Assembly (NCBI RefSeq): GCF_934668725.1
Contig: NZ_CAKUOF010000007.1
Span: forward strand, 1 to 64,000
Length of the DNA stretch: 64,000 nucleotides
Reading direction: 5' to 3'
Source: an uncultured Dysgonomonas sp.
GTDB lineage: Bacteria; Bacteroidota; Bacteroidia; Bacteroidales; Dysgonomonadaceae
Under the pieces are notes generated by a model. The model saw only the letters and a list, made by a program, of their open reading frames with translations. It made no database searches and was not told where the DNA came from. Position numbers and translations under genes: made by a program. Below are positions 45,956 through 56,498 of the stretch, piece by piece. Positions within the stretch are counted from its first letter, which is position 1. Each line of letters starts with the position of its first letter.

Positions 45956-47398
45956 ATGAAAACGGATAATCTTGTAGAAATAAAAAATGCGGTTCCCCGT
46001 ATCAATACATTAGCATTCTCACAACCTATCAACTGGGCTGTAAAAGACAATCAACATTGGGCTATTATCGGGCCGAATGGAGGAGGTAAAACTTTACTGA
46101 TAGATATTCTATTGGGAAAGCACGCGTTAAGATCCGGAGAAATAATCAGTAAGGATAATATCAGTATCAACTCCATTGTAAAGTGTGTTGCCTTTCGTGA
46201 TATTTATAGCCTTGCCGACATACAAAACAGCTATTATCAACAACGTTGGAATGCAGGAGACGAGCATGATGTACCCATCGTAAGGGACTTATTCTCGAAA
46301 GCAGAACGAGAATGGGGCGAGATGCTTATAGCTGCATTTAAAATTGAAGATCTTGTTGAAAAACCAATCAATCTACTATCAAGTGGTGAACTCAGAAAAA
46401 CCTTGATTGTAAGATCACTGCTAACAAAGCCTCGTATTTTGATTTTAGATAATCCATTTATCGGGTTAGATACTAAATCAAGAGAGGTGCTTAATGAAGT
46501 TCTATCAAAATTATCCAGACTCGAAAATCTTCAGATTATATTAATACTTTCACATCCAAAGGACTTATCTGCAATTATTACACATATTCTGCCCATAAAA
46601 GACAAAAACTTATTACCGATAATAAGCCGCAAAGAGTTTTTGGAAGATATAAGCTTGCAAAAGAATCTGTTTAATACAGAAAATAAAGCTGATATTTCAG
46701 CCCTCCTTAATAGCTCTACAGAGCAATTTTTATTCGATAATGCTCTCTTATTTAAGAATATACATATACGATATGGAACACGTACTATATTAAAGGAGCT
46801 TAATTGGCAGGTAAAGAGAGGAGAAAAATGGGCTTTATTAGGTGAAAATGGATCTGGAAAATCTACATTACTCAGTTTAGTTTCGGGGGATAACCCTCAA
46901 GCATATGCAAATGATATAACTCTGTTCGACCGAAAAAGAGGCTCAGGCGAAAGTATTTGGGATATAAAAAAGCATATCGGATATATTTCACCCGAAATGC
47001 ACCTTTATTATCTAAAAAATGTACGCTGTATTGATGTTGTAGGTTCAGGATTCTTCGACACCATAGGTCTTTATAAGAAGTGTAGTGAAGAGCAGGAAAT
47101 TGTAGCATTGGAATGGATGAAAGTTTTTGGTATAGAAAATATTAAAGACACATCATTTCTCAATATTTCAACAGGAGAACAACGTTTGGTATTATTAGCA
47201 CGTGTTTTTGTAAAAAATCCCGATTTACTAATTCTCGACGAACCTTTACACGGTTTGGATACTGCTAACAAATACCGTATTAAAAAAATTATAGAAGATT
47301 TTTGCACCAACGACAAAGCTTTGATATATGTAACTCATTACGAAGATGAGATACCGGAAGTAGTAACCCAACGATTGATACTAACTAAACAAAATTAA
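45956..47398 (+). CDS. modF: ModF-like double ABC ATPase
   Basis: This 480-residue soluble protein has two ABC domains. The first has GPNGGGKTLL (about 37-46), the signature LSSGELRKTL and Walker B LILDNPFIGLD. The second has GENGSGKSTLL (about 296-306), NISTGEQRLVLL and LLILDEPLHGLD. There are no membrane segments. Length and layout match ModF/PhrA rather than ABC-F ribosome factors, as no P-site tRNA-interaction linker is visible. A link to molybdate cannot be shown from context, since no mod genes are nearby. Confidence 0.75.
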   Translation: MKTDNLVEIKNAVPRINTLAFSQPINWAVKDNQHWAIIGPNGGGKTLLIDILLGKHALRSGEIISKDNISINSIVKCVAFRDIYSLADIQNSYYQQRWNAGDEHDVPIVRDLFSKAEREWGEMLIAAFKIEDLVEKPINLLSSGELRKTLIVRSLLTKPRILILDNPFIGLDTKSREVLNEVLSKLSRLENLQIILILSHPKDLSAIITHILPIKDKNLLPIISRKEFLEDISLQKNLFNTENKADISALLNSSTEQFLFDNALLFKNIHIRYGTRTILKELNWQVKRGEKWALLGENGSGKSTLLSLVSGDNPQAYANDITLFDRKRGSGESIWDIKKHIGYISPEMHLYYLKNVRCIDVVGSGFFDTIGLYKKCSEEQEIVALEWMKVFGIENIKDTSFLNISTGEQRLVLLARVFVKNPDLLILDEPLHGLDTANKYRIKKIIEDFCTNDKALIYVTHYEDEIPEVVTQRLILTKQN

Positions 47399-47480
47399 GA
47401 CAGTAATCAGTATTAATAAAAACAGGACTATAAAGTATTAAACAATTATATCAATTAAAAAAAGCAATAAGCTCAAACCA

Positions 47481-47912
47481 ATGAAAAAAATAAAAATTTC
47501 AATCTTATTATTATTTCTTGCCAGCGTATTTTCGGCAAACGCTCAAAGTGTTATTGGCAAATGGAAAACCTTTGATGATGCAACAGGCGATGCCAAATCT
47601 ATTGTAGAAATAACCGAAAAGGACGGTAAAATTTATGGAAAAGTAATAGAAATACTTAATCCGGCAAAGAAAAATGCAAAATGCAACAATTGCCCGGATT
47701 CGGATAAAGACAAACCGGTTTTAGGATTATATGTCATTAAAGGATTGTTCAAAGACGGAAAAGAATACTCTAACGGAAAAATCCTAGATCCAAACTCAGG
47801 GAAACTATACAAATGTACTGTTTCTCTTGATGGCAATGACAAATTAAAAGTGAGAGGCTATGTCGGCATTTCGGCTTTTGGACGTAATCAAATATGGACA
47901 AGGGTAAAATAA
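47481..47912 (+). CDS. Exported DUF2147 protein
   Basis: This 143-residue protein has a signal peptide (ISILLLFLASVFSANAQ). The mature domain matches DUF2147: GKWKTFDDATGDAKSIVEI, then GKIYGKVIEI, CPDSDKDKP, GLYVIKGL and LKVRGYVGISAFGR. It is probably a small periplasmic or outer-membrane-associated beta-barrel-like protein of unknown role. It precedes the putative porin but may have its own terminator-like inverted repeat after it. Confidence 0.85.
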   Translation: MKKIKISILLLFLASVFSANAQSVIGKWKTFDDATGDAKSIVEITEKDGKIYGKVIEILNPAKKNAKCNNCPDSDKDKPVLGLYVIKGLFKDGKEYSNGKILDPNSGKLYKCTVSLDGNDKLKVRGYVGISAFGRNQIWTRVK

Positions 47913-47919
47913 CACCTAT

Positions 47920-47978
47920 AAGGTCACAGAGTTTTGTTATTCGGGTAAATACCAATATCACAAAAGGTCTGTGACCTT
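47920..47978. repeat. Long inverted repeat after the DUF2147 gene
   Basis: AAGGTCACAGA-G-TTTTGT (47920-47937) pairs with ACAAAA-GG-TCTGTGACCTT (47960-47978), giving about 17 pairs around a 22-base loop. There is no T run, so it is not a standard intrinsic terminator. It could be a structured RNA stabiliser or a repeat element. Confidence 0.5.
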
Positions 47979-48038
47979 AACTATAATTTAGAAATAAACG
48001 CTTCTACTATTTCTGTTTTTTTATGTAAGTTTGTGGCG

Positions 48039-50018
48039 ATGAAAAGAATCGCTTTTACCCTTATATATATATGTACATTTGTGCTTGCAATTCAGGCACA
48101 AGAACCTCGTTTCATTTTCGATAACGACAGTGCTTTTGCAGCGGCAACCACCCCTAAGGCTGATCGGCAGATAATGAATAAAGCTACACTAAAACTCGAT
48201 TCTTTAAATAAGATTCCACCGGCAGTGCCTTCATGGAGAATCAACCCTCTTTTGGGCGAACGTATTCCTGTACCAATGGATACGATGCTATATGACTTTC
48301 AGAGGGAAAGCCTTGTTGAAGGAAAAGGACTTGCAATTGGCTATTTGGGCAATTGGGGATCACCTGCACACTCTAAAATCTTCTTCGAAAAAGACGATCC
48401 GTCTCTATTCCAGTTTTTGGAACCTTATAAATTTTATTATAAAACTCCAGGGAACCAACGCTTTCTAAGCACCAAACAACCCTACTCCAATATTATGTAC
48501 CAATCGGGAGGAAGTAGGCAAAGCAAAGAAGAAAGATTTACAGGAGAAATGTCAATAAGCTTCAATAAAAGTTTGACTGTTGGTTTCGATATTGACTATG
48601 TTTATTCACGAGGTTTTTATCGATATAATTCTGACAAACAAATAAGTTACGATTTCTACACATCCTACATCAGCGATAAATATCAGATGCATGCCTTTGT
48701 TGCCAACAACAATTATACACATTCTGAGGACGGAGGTGTAAATTTAAAAAATCCTGATTCAGAACCGCTGGGTAAAGGAATTTCCGATACATGGAACTAT
48801 TTACGAGGCAAACATCTTTATATTACAAACAAATATAACCTCGGTTACGAAAAAGAGGATACTCAAAAATTCATCCCCGTTGCCAGTATTATTATGACCA
48901 ACAACTATACTGATCAACGCCGTCGGTTTTATAGTAAAGACATAGCAGGCTTAGATAATTTTTATAATTTCACAGATAGCGAAGGGCAACCTGTTAATGA
49001 CCAAATGGCTTACTACTCCTTTAAGAACACTTTGGGGATATCTCTGAATGAAGGTTTTAGAGACTGGGTAAAATTCGGATTAACAGCTTACATACAACAA
49101 GATAACAGATTATACCGTAAGCCAATGGAACAATTAATGTGGCTGGCTACCACTGATCAAAAAGAGTCATCTACATTTATCGGAGGAATCTTAGCCAAAG
49201 AAAAAGGAGAAGTCTTAAAATACAATCTTGGTGCAGAATTTGGAGTCTTAGGATACGATCAAGGTGCATTTAAACTCAACGCAGATATTAGCACAACTAT
49301 CAACATAAAAGGTCAAAAAGCCATAGTTAAAGCAAATGGATATATTAAAAACTTGATACCTCAATATTTTCAAAAGTATTTTACATCCAAATATTATAAC
49401 TGGAATGAAGAAAACAATTTAAAAAACACTTTTCGTGTATATACCGGAGGAGAAATATACATACCTCATACAGAAACACGAATAAGCGGAGGTGTAGAAA
49501 ATTTAACAGACTATATTTATATACAACGCAATCAAAACGAATCATCTTCAGGAATAAAACCTCAACAAGGCAACACACAGATCGTTTCAATACGCCTAGA
49601 CCAAAAGTTGCATTATGGAATTCTACATTGGGACAATCAAGTAGCTTTTCAGCAAAGTACAAAAGAAGAAGTTGTTCCTGTTCCCACGTTCAGTATATAT
49701 ACCAACCTCTATATAAAAACCTCATTGGCTAAAGTATTAACGATGCAATTGGGCGTAGATGCACTTTATCAAACAAAATACTATGCGCAAGGTTACGACC
49801 CGGCTTTAGGTCAATTTATAAATCAAACTGATGTTCAGGTAGGTAATTTTCCTTTTTCGACAGCATATGCCAACCTTCATCTAAAGAAAACCCGATTCTT
49901 CCTGATGATGTACAACATTGCTCAAAACTATGGCAATTCAAACTATTACACAGTGCCAACCTACCCTGTGAATCCTATGATTTTCAAATTCGGTCTTTCG
50001 TGGAACTTCACAAATTGA
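48039..50018 (+). CDS. Putative outer membrane porin (Porin_10 type)
   Basis: This protein of about 659 residues has a signal peptide (IAFTLIYICTFVLAIQAQ) and many alternating aromatic strands, ending in FKFGLSWNFTN with a C-terminal aromatic residue typical of outer membrane barrels. Segments such as YKTPGNQRFLSTKQPYSNI and TVGFDIDYVYSRGFYR match the Bacteroidetes putative porin family (PF14121). The substrate is unknown. I prefer the ATG at 48039 over a GTG at 48033. Confidence 0.8.
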   Translation: MKRIAFTLIYICTFVLAIQAQEPRFIFDNDSAFAAATTPKADRQIMNKATLKLDSLNKIPPAVPSWRINPLLGERIPVPMDTMLYDFQRESLVEGKGLAIGYLGNWGSPAHSKIFFEKDDPSLFQFLEPYKFYYKTPGNQRFLSTKQPYSNIMYQSGGSRQSKEERFTGEMSISFNKSLTVGFDIDYVYSRGFYRYNSDKQISYDFYTSYISDKYQMHAFVANNNYTHSEDGGVNLKNPDSEPLGKGISDTWNYLRGKHLYITNKYNLGYEKEDTQKFIPVASIIMTNNYTDQRRRFYSKDIAGLDNFYNFTDSEGQPVNDQMAYYSFKNTLGISLNEGFRDWVKFGLTAYIQQDNRLYRKPMEQLMWLATTDQKESSTFIGGILAKEKGEVLKYNLGAEFGVLGYDQGAFKLNADISTTINIKGQKAIVKANGYIKNLIPQYFQKYFTSKYYNWNEENNLKNTFRVYTGGEIYIPHTETRISGGVENLTDYIYIQRNQNESSSGIKPQQGNTQIVSIRLDQKLHYGILHWDNQVAFQQSTKEEVVPVPTFSIYTNLYIKTSLAKVLTMQLGVDALYQTKYYAQGYDPALGQFINQTDVQVGNFPFSTAYANLHLKKTRFFLMMYNIAQNYGNSNYYTVPTYPVNPMIFKFGLSWNFTN

Positions 50019-50099
50019 TCGGCTCACGAAACTTTTATTTCCATGGTGGGCATTAAACATTTGAAATTACTTAATACAATTTGCTTATAAATCGGAGCT

Positions 50100-50918
50100 A
50101 TGAAAAGTAAAAAACGATTCGGAATAATTTCAATAGTCATAATAGCCCTAATAGGTATTATAGTCTATGTTGCAGTACAGTTTAATAAAACTTCTGTCAA
50201 TCGAGACTTTCCCGAAATAGAGAAAAAAGGTGTATTACATATTGTGACCGACTTAAATCCAATTGGATATTTCGTTTCATCCGATACTATTGCCGGATAC
50301 AACTATGAGCTTCTTCAGGCATTGCAAACTTATACCAACATTCCTTTTCAGATATCCGTTGAAAACAGCCTTGAGAAAAGTTTTGAGGGGCTTGAAACCG
50401 GCAAATATGACCTTGTAGCTCGCAATATCCCCATAAATTCGAACCTACGAAGCGAATATAGTTTCACTGAAGCCATACTCAACAACCGTTTGATATTAGT
50501 TCAACGAAAAGCTGAATTTAATAATGGTGTTGCCCCTATCCGAAACCATCTGGACTTAGCTCATAAAACGTTACATGTACCAAACGACTCTCCAAGCATA
50601 TTACGCTTGCAGAATCTATCACATGAGATTGGAGATTCGATATTTATTATTGAAAATGATACTTATCAAGCAAATCAACTTGCATATATGGTTGCCGCCG
50701 GAGAAATTGATTATACTGTATGTGATGTAAAAACAGCTGAAAGCCTTTCGGCTAAGATTCCCGAACTGGATATTAAAACAGATATTGGTTTTACCCACTT
50801 CGAGGGTTGGGCTGTAAGAGCTAATTCACCTCTTCTATTAGATTCCTTAAATACGTGGATCAAGAAAATCAAAAAAACACAAAAATATCAGAATATATTA
50901 AAGAAATATTACAAATAA
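50100..50918 (+). CDS. Periplasmic amino-acid-binding-like protein (SBP family 3)
   Basis: This 272-residue protein has an N-terminal signal or anchor (IISIVIIALIGIIVYVAVQF). A family 3 solute-binding domain follows: GVLHIVTDLNPIGYF, GYNYELLQALQ, GLETGKYDLVARNIPI, LAYMVAAGEIDYTVCDVKTA and WAVRANSPLLLDSLNTW. It resembles the N-terminal half of MltF but has no lytic transglycosylase domain. No transporter genes are adjacent, so it may be a membrane-tethered sensor. Confidence 0.78.
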   Translation: MKSKKRFGIISIVIIALIGIIVYVAVQFNKTSVNRDFPEIEKKGVLHIVTDLNPIGYFVSSDTIAGYNYELLQALQTYTNIPFQISVENSLEKSFEGLETGKYDLVARNIPINSNLRSEYSFTEAILNNRLILVQRKAEFNNGVAPIRNHLDLAHKTLHVPNDSPSILRLQNLSHEIGDSIFIIENDTYQANQLAYMVAAGEIDYTVCDVKTAESLSAKIPELDIKTDIGFTHFEGWAVRANSPLLLDSLNTWIKKIKKTQKYQNILKKYYK

Positions 50919-51152
50919 AAATGTCTTATTATTTTATTATTTAATGAATTTAAAACAGTAACCGGGTTCATACAATTCTCATTTTCATCTCAAATCAGTG
51001 AAAAATCAGTAAAACTGAGGTGTCTTTTTCTCTTCAAACAATAATAATGCCATTTATTTGGGTGTAATTATGATGAAATTTGATTAAAAATGCAAACTTG
51101 ACTTTGCAATAAGATAAAAAAAAATTACCTTCGTAGACTTAATGGTAAGATT

Positions 51153-52343
51153 GTGGAATCCTTTTTCAGAACACATAAATATTTAGTAGAGCACTTAGGC
51201 AGCACCGTCGAAAGGCGTCTTATGGACGAAGTTAATTGGAACGATCGTCTAATTGCTGTTAAGGGGACACGAGGAGTAGGTAAAACCACATTTTTGTTGC
51301 AATATGCTGCAAAATTCAGTGATTTGGATGGACGAGATTGTCTGTATATCAATATGAACAATTTTTCGTTTACCTGTCGTACAATATATGATTTTGCCGA
51401 AGAATTTTGTTTCAAAGGGGGAAAAACCCTCCTTATTGACCAAGTATTTAAATATCCCAATTGGGCCAGTGAATTAAGATCTTGCTACGAGAAATTTCCT
51501 GAGCTTAAAATAATATTCACTTGCTCGACTGTTATGCAATTGGATGAAAATCCAGAAATTGCATCTATTGTACGTCATTACAATTTGAGAGGCTTTTCTT
51601 TTCGAGAATTCTTAAATATCATTACAGACAGTAAACTTGAACCAGTTTCACTACCGGATATTATTAATAATCATACAGAAATAGCTGCGGAAATATGCTC
51701 AAAGGTAAAACCCTTAGCCTATTTCAGAGATTATATTCATCATGGCTATTATCCTTTCTTTTTAGAAAAGCGGAACTTTTCGGAAAATTTGCTCAAGACC
51801 ATCAATATGATGCTTGAGATAGATGTTCTATCTATAAAACAAATAGAACAATCGTATCTTCCTAAACTTCGAAAATTACTTTATTTGCTTTCATTAGCAG
51901 CACCGGGGAAACCTAATATTAGCCAACTTAGCGTTGATTGCGAAATATCACGAGCTACAGTTACTAATTATTTGGATTATCTTAAAAGTGCCCGCTTAAT
52001 AAACCTGCTATATCGAGAAGGCGAAGAATTTCCCAAGAAACCCGATTTGGTATACATGCATAATACCAATCTTATATTTGCCATGAAACCGGGAGTAGCT
52101 AATGACCAGACATTGAGAGAAACTTTTTTCTATAATCAATTACATCATAATAACTCAAAATTAAAGAAAGGAAGTAAAGCTGGGATTTTCCTTGTAGAAG
52201 ACGAAAATGAAAATTATATTTTCAAAGTAGATAACTTAAAAACCAAAGGGAACAAAAAAACGGATATATACAATACTGCCGAAATGATGGAAGTGGGCGA
52301 AGGTAATACAATTCCATTATGGCTTTTTGGATTTCTGTATTAA
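51153..52343 (+). CDS. AAA ATPase (AAA_14 / DUF4143-like)
   Basis: This 396-residue protein has Walker A KGTRGVGKTTFL (about 32-43), a Walker B LLIDQVFKYP in which Gln replaces the usual Glu, and a winged helix at about 250-285 (ISQLSVDCEISRATVTNYLD). The C-terminal part (TFFYNQLHHNN, AGIFLVEDE) resembles DUF4143. The family is common in Bacteroidetes and its role is unclear. The start is a GTG; no in-frame ATG gives the full ATPase domain. Confidence 0.75.
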   Translation: MESFFRTHKYLVEHLGSTVERRLMDEVNWNDRLIAVKGTRGVGKTTFLLQYAAKFSDLDGRDCLYINMNNFSFTCRTIYDFAEEFCFKGGKTLLIDQVFKYPNWASELRSCYEKFPELKIIFTCSTVMQLDENPEIASIVRHYNLRGFSFREFLNIITDSKLEPVSLPDIINNHTEIAAEICSKVKPLAYFRDYIHHGYYPFFLEKRNFSENLLKTINMMLEIDVLSIKQIEQSYLPKLRKLLYLLSLAAPGKPNISQLSVDCEISRATVTNYLDYLKSARLINLLYREGEEFPKKPDLVYMHNTNLIFAMKPGVANDQTLRETFFYNQLHHNNSKLKKGSKAGIFLVEDENENYIFKVDNLKTKGNKKTDIYNTAEMMEVGEGNTIPLWLFGFLY

Positions 52344-52537
52344 GCCTCAAAGAAATATTATATTCTAAAAAGGCTTACATGTTCAGTATAATATAAAAAT
52401 AAATAATATCAGTCAAATCAAATTCAGGATTTAAGCATAAGACCACTGATTAATAAAAATAATCCATTCTCTTTTACGCTTAATCCTTGTATTTAAAACG
52501 GTTCGATAAACAACTAAATAATCAACTATTACAGAGT

Positions 52538-55500
52538 ATGGCAAAAGAGAAAAAATTTTTAACCTGTGATGGTAATCAAGCTGCAGCTCACATATCTTAT
52601 ATGTTCAGCGAAGTAGCATCGATCTATCCAATCACACCATCATCAACAATGGCAGAGTATGTTGATGAATGGGCTGCTGCCGGACGAAAAAACATTTTCG
52701 GCGAAATACTTAAAGTACAGGAAATGCAATCTGAGGCCGGTGCTGCAGGTGCCCTTCACGGATCACTTCAGGCTGGTGCAATGACTACGACATACACCGC
52801 ATCACAAGGTCTATTGCTGATGATACCTAACATGTACAAAATAGCCGGGGAGCTTCTTCCCTGCGTAGTTCATGTTTCAGCTCGTGCATTAGCTGCACAG
52901 GCTTTATCTATTTTCGGAGACCATCAAGACGTAATGGCTGCTCGCCAAACTGGTTTTGCAATGTTCTTCTCAGGATCTGTTCAAGAAGTAATGGACCTTT
53001 CTGCTGTACCTCATTTGGCTACAATAGAATCTCGCATACCTTTCATGAATATATTTGATGGATTCCGTACATCTCACGAAATTCAAAAAGTAGAATTAAT
53101 GAACCAAGAAGACCTTATCCCTCTTATCGATCAAGAAGGGCTTAAGGGATTCCGTGACAGAGCATTGAACCCAGAAAGCCCTGTAACACGCGGTACTGCT
53201 CAAAATGACGATATTTACTTCCAATCTCGTGAAGCATCTAATCCATTCTATGATAAAGTACCCGGTATCGTTGAAAAATATCTGGAAGAAATCTATAAAA
53301 TAACAGGTCGTAAATATGGCTTATTTGATTATTATGGAGCGGAAGATGCAGACAGAGTAATCATTGCAATGGGATCTGTAACAGAGGCTATTAAAGAAAC
53401 AGTTGATTTCTTGAATGCTAAAGGCGAAAAAGTAGGTCTTATATCTGTTCACTTATATCGTCCATTTAAAGCAGAAGCATTTATGGCTCTAGTACCTAAA
53501 ACAGCGAAAAGAATTGCTGTTCTTGACCGTACTAAAGAACCCGGTGCTCTTGGGCAACCTCTTTACCTTGATGTTAAAGACTGTTTCTATGGAAAAGAAG
53601 ATGCTCCAACTATCGTAGGAGGTATCTATGGTCTTTCTTCTAAAGACACTACTCCATCGCAAATCATGTCAGTATACGAAAACCTGGCTATGAAACTGCC
53701 TAAAAACGATTTCACAATTGGTATCGTAGATGATGTTACATTCAAATCATTACCTCTGAAAGAAGAAATCTCAGTTGATGATAACAACTATGAAGCCAAA
53801 TTCTACGGATTAGGTTCTGATGGTACTGTTGGTGCAAATAAAAACTCGGTAAAAATCATTGGAGAGAACACCGACAAATATTGCCAGGCGTATTTTGCTT
53901 ACGATTCTAAAAAATCGGGTGGATTTACTGCATCCCATCTTCGTTTTGGGGACAAACCTATCCGCTCTACCTATTTGGTAAATACTCCAAACTTTGTAGC
54001 ATGCCATGTACCTGCTTACCTGCATCTTTATGATGTAACTAAAGGATTAAAAAAGAATGGTACCTTCCTGCTTAACTCTGTATGGAGCAAAGAAGAAGTA
54101 GGTAATTATCTTCCGGACAACGTGAAGAAGTATTTAGCTGTCAACAACATCAATTTCTATATTATTAATGCAACAAAAATTGCAACTGAAATAGGTCTTG
54201 GTGGACGTACAAATACAATTCTTCAATCTGCATTCTTCAAAATATCAGGTGTAGTACCTTACGATTTGGCTGTAGAGCAAATGAAGAAATTCATTGTTAA
54301 ATCTTACGGACGTAAGGGAGAAGATGTAATTAAAAAGAACTATGCTGCCGTTGACCGCGGTATCGAGATAGAAAAAGTAGATGTTCCTGCAGAATGGGCT
54401 AATATTACTCTTGGAGCTCAAGCGACAGAAGACGATGCTCCTGATTTCATCAAGAATGTAGTTCGCCCGGTAAATGCTCAACGTGGATATGATCTACCTG
54501 TATCAGCATTTAAAGGTCGCGAAGATGGTACTTGGGACAATGGAACTACCGAATACGAAAAACGTGGTGTAGCAGCATTTGTTCCTGTATGGCATATGGA
54601 TAACTGTATACAATGTAACCAATGTGCTTACGTTTGTCCTCACGCAACAATACGTCCTTTCGTATTAGATGCTAATGAGCAAACACATGCTCCTGAAAGT
54701 GCATCTTTACTTAAAGCACAAGGTAAACAATTCGATGGCATGGGCTTCCGTATTCAAGTAGATGTTTTAGACTGTCTTGGTTGTGGAAACTGTGTTGACG
54801 TTTGCCCTGGTAAAAAAGGACAAAGTGCTCTTGAAATGGTTGAAATCGGAACTCAATATCCGGAGCAAAACAATTGGGACTTTATGGTGAAAAACGTTAC
54901 CAGCAAGGCTCATTTGGTAGATATCAAACAAAATGTGAAGAACTCACAATTTGCAACTCCACTGTTTGAGTTTTCAGGTGCATGTTCGGGTTGTGGAGAA
55001 ACTCCATATATTAAACTTGTAACTCAATTGTATGGTGACAGAATGTTGATCGCAAATGCTACAGGTTGTACATCAATCTATGGTGGATCGGCTCCTTCTA
55101 CTCCATATCGCAAAAATGAAGAAGGTAAAGGACCGGCTTGGGCTAACTCTTTATTCGAAGACAATGCCGAGTTTGGACTAGGTTATGCCTTAGCCAATAT
55201 CACTATGCGTGACAGAATTGAAAGACTGATGAAGCAAGCTATTTCAATGCCTGAAACTTCAGAAGAAACAAAAACTGTATTCCAAGCATGGATCGATAAT
55301 AAACAAGAGGCAGAAAAAACAAAAGAGTTACATCCTCAGATTCTGGCTATTATTGAAGCCGGTGCTGATAAATGTGATATCTGCAAAGAACTTCTATCTT
55401 TGAAACAATATATCATCAAACGTTCTATCTGGATCTTCGGTGGTGACGGATGGGCTTATGATATAGGTTTTGGTGGACTTGACCACGTATTGGCTTCAGG

Positions 55501-56116
55501 TGAAGACGTAAACATTTTGGTTCTGGATACTGAGGTTTACTCAAATACAGGAGGACAATCTTCGAAATCTACTCCGGTTGCTGCTGTAGCTAAATTTGCT
55601 GCTGCGGGTAAAAAAATCCGTAAGAAAGACCTTGGTATGATTGCAACTACTTACGGTTATGTATATGTAGCCCAGGTAGCAATGGGAGCAAATCAAATGC
55701 AATGTTTGAAAGCATTCAGAGAAGCTGAAGAATACAAAGGACCATCTTTGATTATCGCTTATTCTCCATGTATCAGCCACGGACTACGTAAAGGTATGGG
55801 ACAAGCTCAGGATGAAGAAAAAGCAGCTGTAGAGTGTGGATACTGGCACTTGTGGCGTTACAACCCAATGTTAGAAGAAGAAGGAAAAAACCCATTCACA
55901 ATGGATAGTAAAGATCCAGACTGGAGCAAGTTCCAAGCATTCCTTGGTGATGAGGTACGTTATACTTCTCTTCAAAAGTCGAATCCGACAGAAGCTACCA
56001 GCCTATACGAAGCAGCTCAAAACAATGCTATGTGGCGTTGGAAAAGCTACAAACGTTTGGCTGCCGAAACATTCGATAGTTTCAATGAAACTAAAAATCT
56101 TCCGGAGCAACAATAA
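52538..56116 (+). CDS. nifJ: Pyruvate:ferredoxin (flavodoxin) oxidoreductase
   Basis: This protein of about 1192 residues is the single-chain enzyme that turns pyruvate and CoA into acetyl-CoA, CO2 and reduced ferredoxin. Domains in order: pyruvate-binding (YPITPSSTMAEY), transketolase-like domain, a two-cluster ferredoxin domain with CIQCNQCAYVCPH and CLGCGNCVDVCPG, then the TPP domain with CSGCGETPYIKLVTQLYGD, GDGWAYDIGFGGLDH and a further Cys for the proximal cluster. All cluster cysteines look present. The ATG at 52538 (MAKEKKFLTC) is preferred over one 17 codons upstream. A strong terminator follows. It marks an anaerobic metabolism. Confidence 0.95.
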   Translation: MAKEKKFLTCDGNQAAAHISYMFSEVASIYPITPSSTMAEYVDEWAAAGRKNIFGEILKVQEMQSEAGAAGALHGSLQAGAMTTTYTASQGLLLMIPNMYKIAGELLPCVVHVSARALAAQALSIFGDHQDVMAARQTGFAMFFSGSVQEVMDLSAVPHLATIESRIPFMNIFDGFRTSHEIQKVELMNQEDLIPLIDQEGLKGFRDRALNPESPVTRGTAQNDDIYFQSREASNPFYDKVPGIVEKYLEEIYKITGRKYGLFDYYGAEDADRVIIAMGSVTEAIKETVDFLNAKGEKVGLISVHLYRPFKAEAFMALVPKTAKRIAVLDRTKEPGALGQPLYLDVKDCFYGKEDAPTIVGGIYGLSSKDTTPSQIMSVYENLAMKLPKNDFTIGIVDDVTFKSLPLKEEISVDDNNYEAKFYGLGSDGTVGANKNSVKIIGENTDKYCQAYFAYDSKKSGGFTASHLRFGDKPIRSTYLVNTPNFVACHVPAYLHLYDVTKGLKKNGTFLLNSVWSKEEVGNYLPDNVKKYLAVNNINFYIINATKIATEIGLGGRTNTILQSAFFKISGVVPYDLAVEQMKKFIVKSYGRKGEDVIKKNYAAVDRGIEIEKVDVPAEWANITLGAQATEDDAPDFIKNVVRPVNAQRGYDLPVSAFKGREDGTWDNGTTEYEKRGVAAFVPVWHMDNCIQCNQCAYVCPHATIRPFVLDANEQTHAPESASLLKAQGKQFDGMGFRIQVDVLDCLGCGNCVDVCPGKKGQSALEMVEIGTQYPEQNNWDFMVKNVTSKAHLVDIKQNVKNSQFATPLFEFSGACSGCGETPYIKLVTQLYGDRMLIANATGCTSIYGGSAPSTPYRKNEEGKGPAWANSLFEDNAEFGLGYALANITMRDRIERLMKQAISMPETSEETKTVFQAWIDNKQEAEKTKELHPQILAIIEAGADKCDICKELLSLKQYIIKRSIWIFGGDGWAYDIGFGGLDHVLASGEDVNILVLDTEVYSNTGGQSSKSTPVAAVAKFAAAGKKIRKKDLGMIATTYGYVYVAQVAMGANQMQCLKAFREAEEYKGPSLIIAYSPCISHGLRKGMGQAQDEEKAAVECGYWHLWRYNPMLEEEGKNPFTMDSKDPDWSKFQAFLGDEVRYTSLQKSNPTEATSLYEAAQNNAMWRWKSYKRLAAETFDSFNETKNLPEQQ

Positions 56117-56140
56117 AAAGATTCGATCATATATATTAAT

Positions 56141-56174
56141 AAAAAAGGGTATTCCAATTGGAATACCCTTTTTT
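56141..56174 (+). terminator. Terminator after nifJ
   Basis: AAAAAAGGGTATTCC and GGAATACCCTTTTTT form a perfect palindrome around a short AATT centre, ending in a T run. Confidence 0.9.
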
Positions 56175-56498
56175 ATTAGGTGTAAATTTATCCACTGAGA
56201 AAATATTCCACTAATTACACATTAAATATGTAAAAAAATCCCCATAAACTATTAAATTTAGCGTATATTTGCATATCATGAACAACACTAATTATCACAA
56301 ACAATAACCTTATATGCTATTATTTATCTATACTCTACAATATACAATAGCCAGCCTATAACACATTGTCTCTCGGAGTTTTCGAGTATGAATATTAAGA
56401 CTCTTGGAATTAGAAATTTCAGGCAATAGAAATACAACTAACTAAATATTACACAACACACATGTGTATTTTTTTATTCACAAATTCAAAACAGCAAA
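56175..56498. other. Leader region of the DUF285 lipoprotein gene
   Basis: A TATATTTG -7 box lies at 56264-56271, about 225 bases before the ATG, giving a long untranslated leader if used. No ORF or clear riboswitch fold is seen. Confidence 0.4.

Noticed and set aside
48026..48033. TAAGTTTG as promoter of the porin gene
   Set aside because: It would place transcription start at or after the likely ATG (48039) and has no -33 partner. A leaderless message is possible but not supported.
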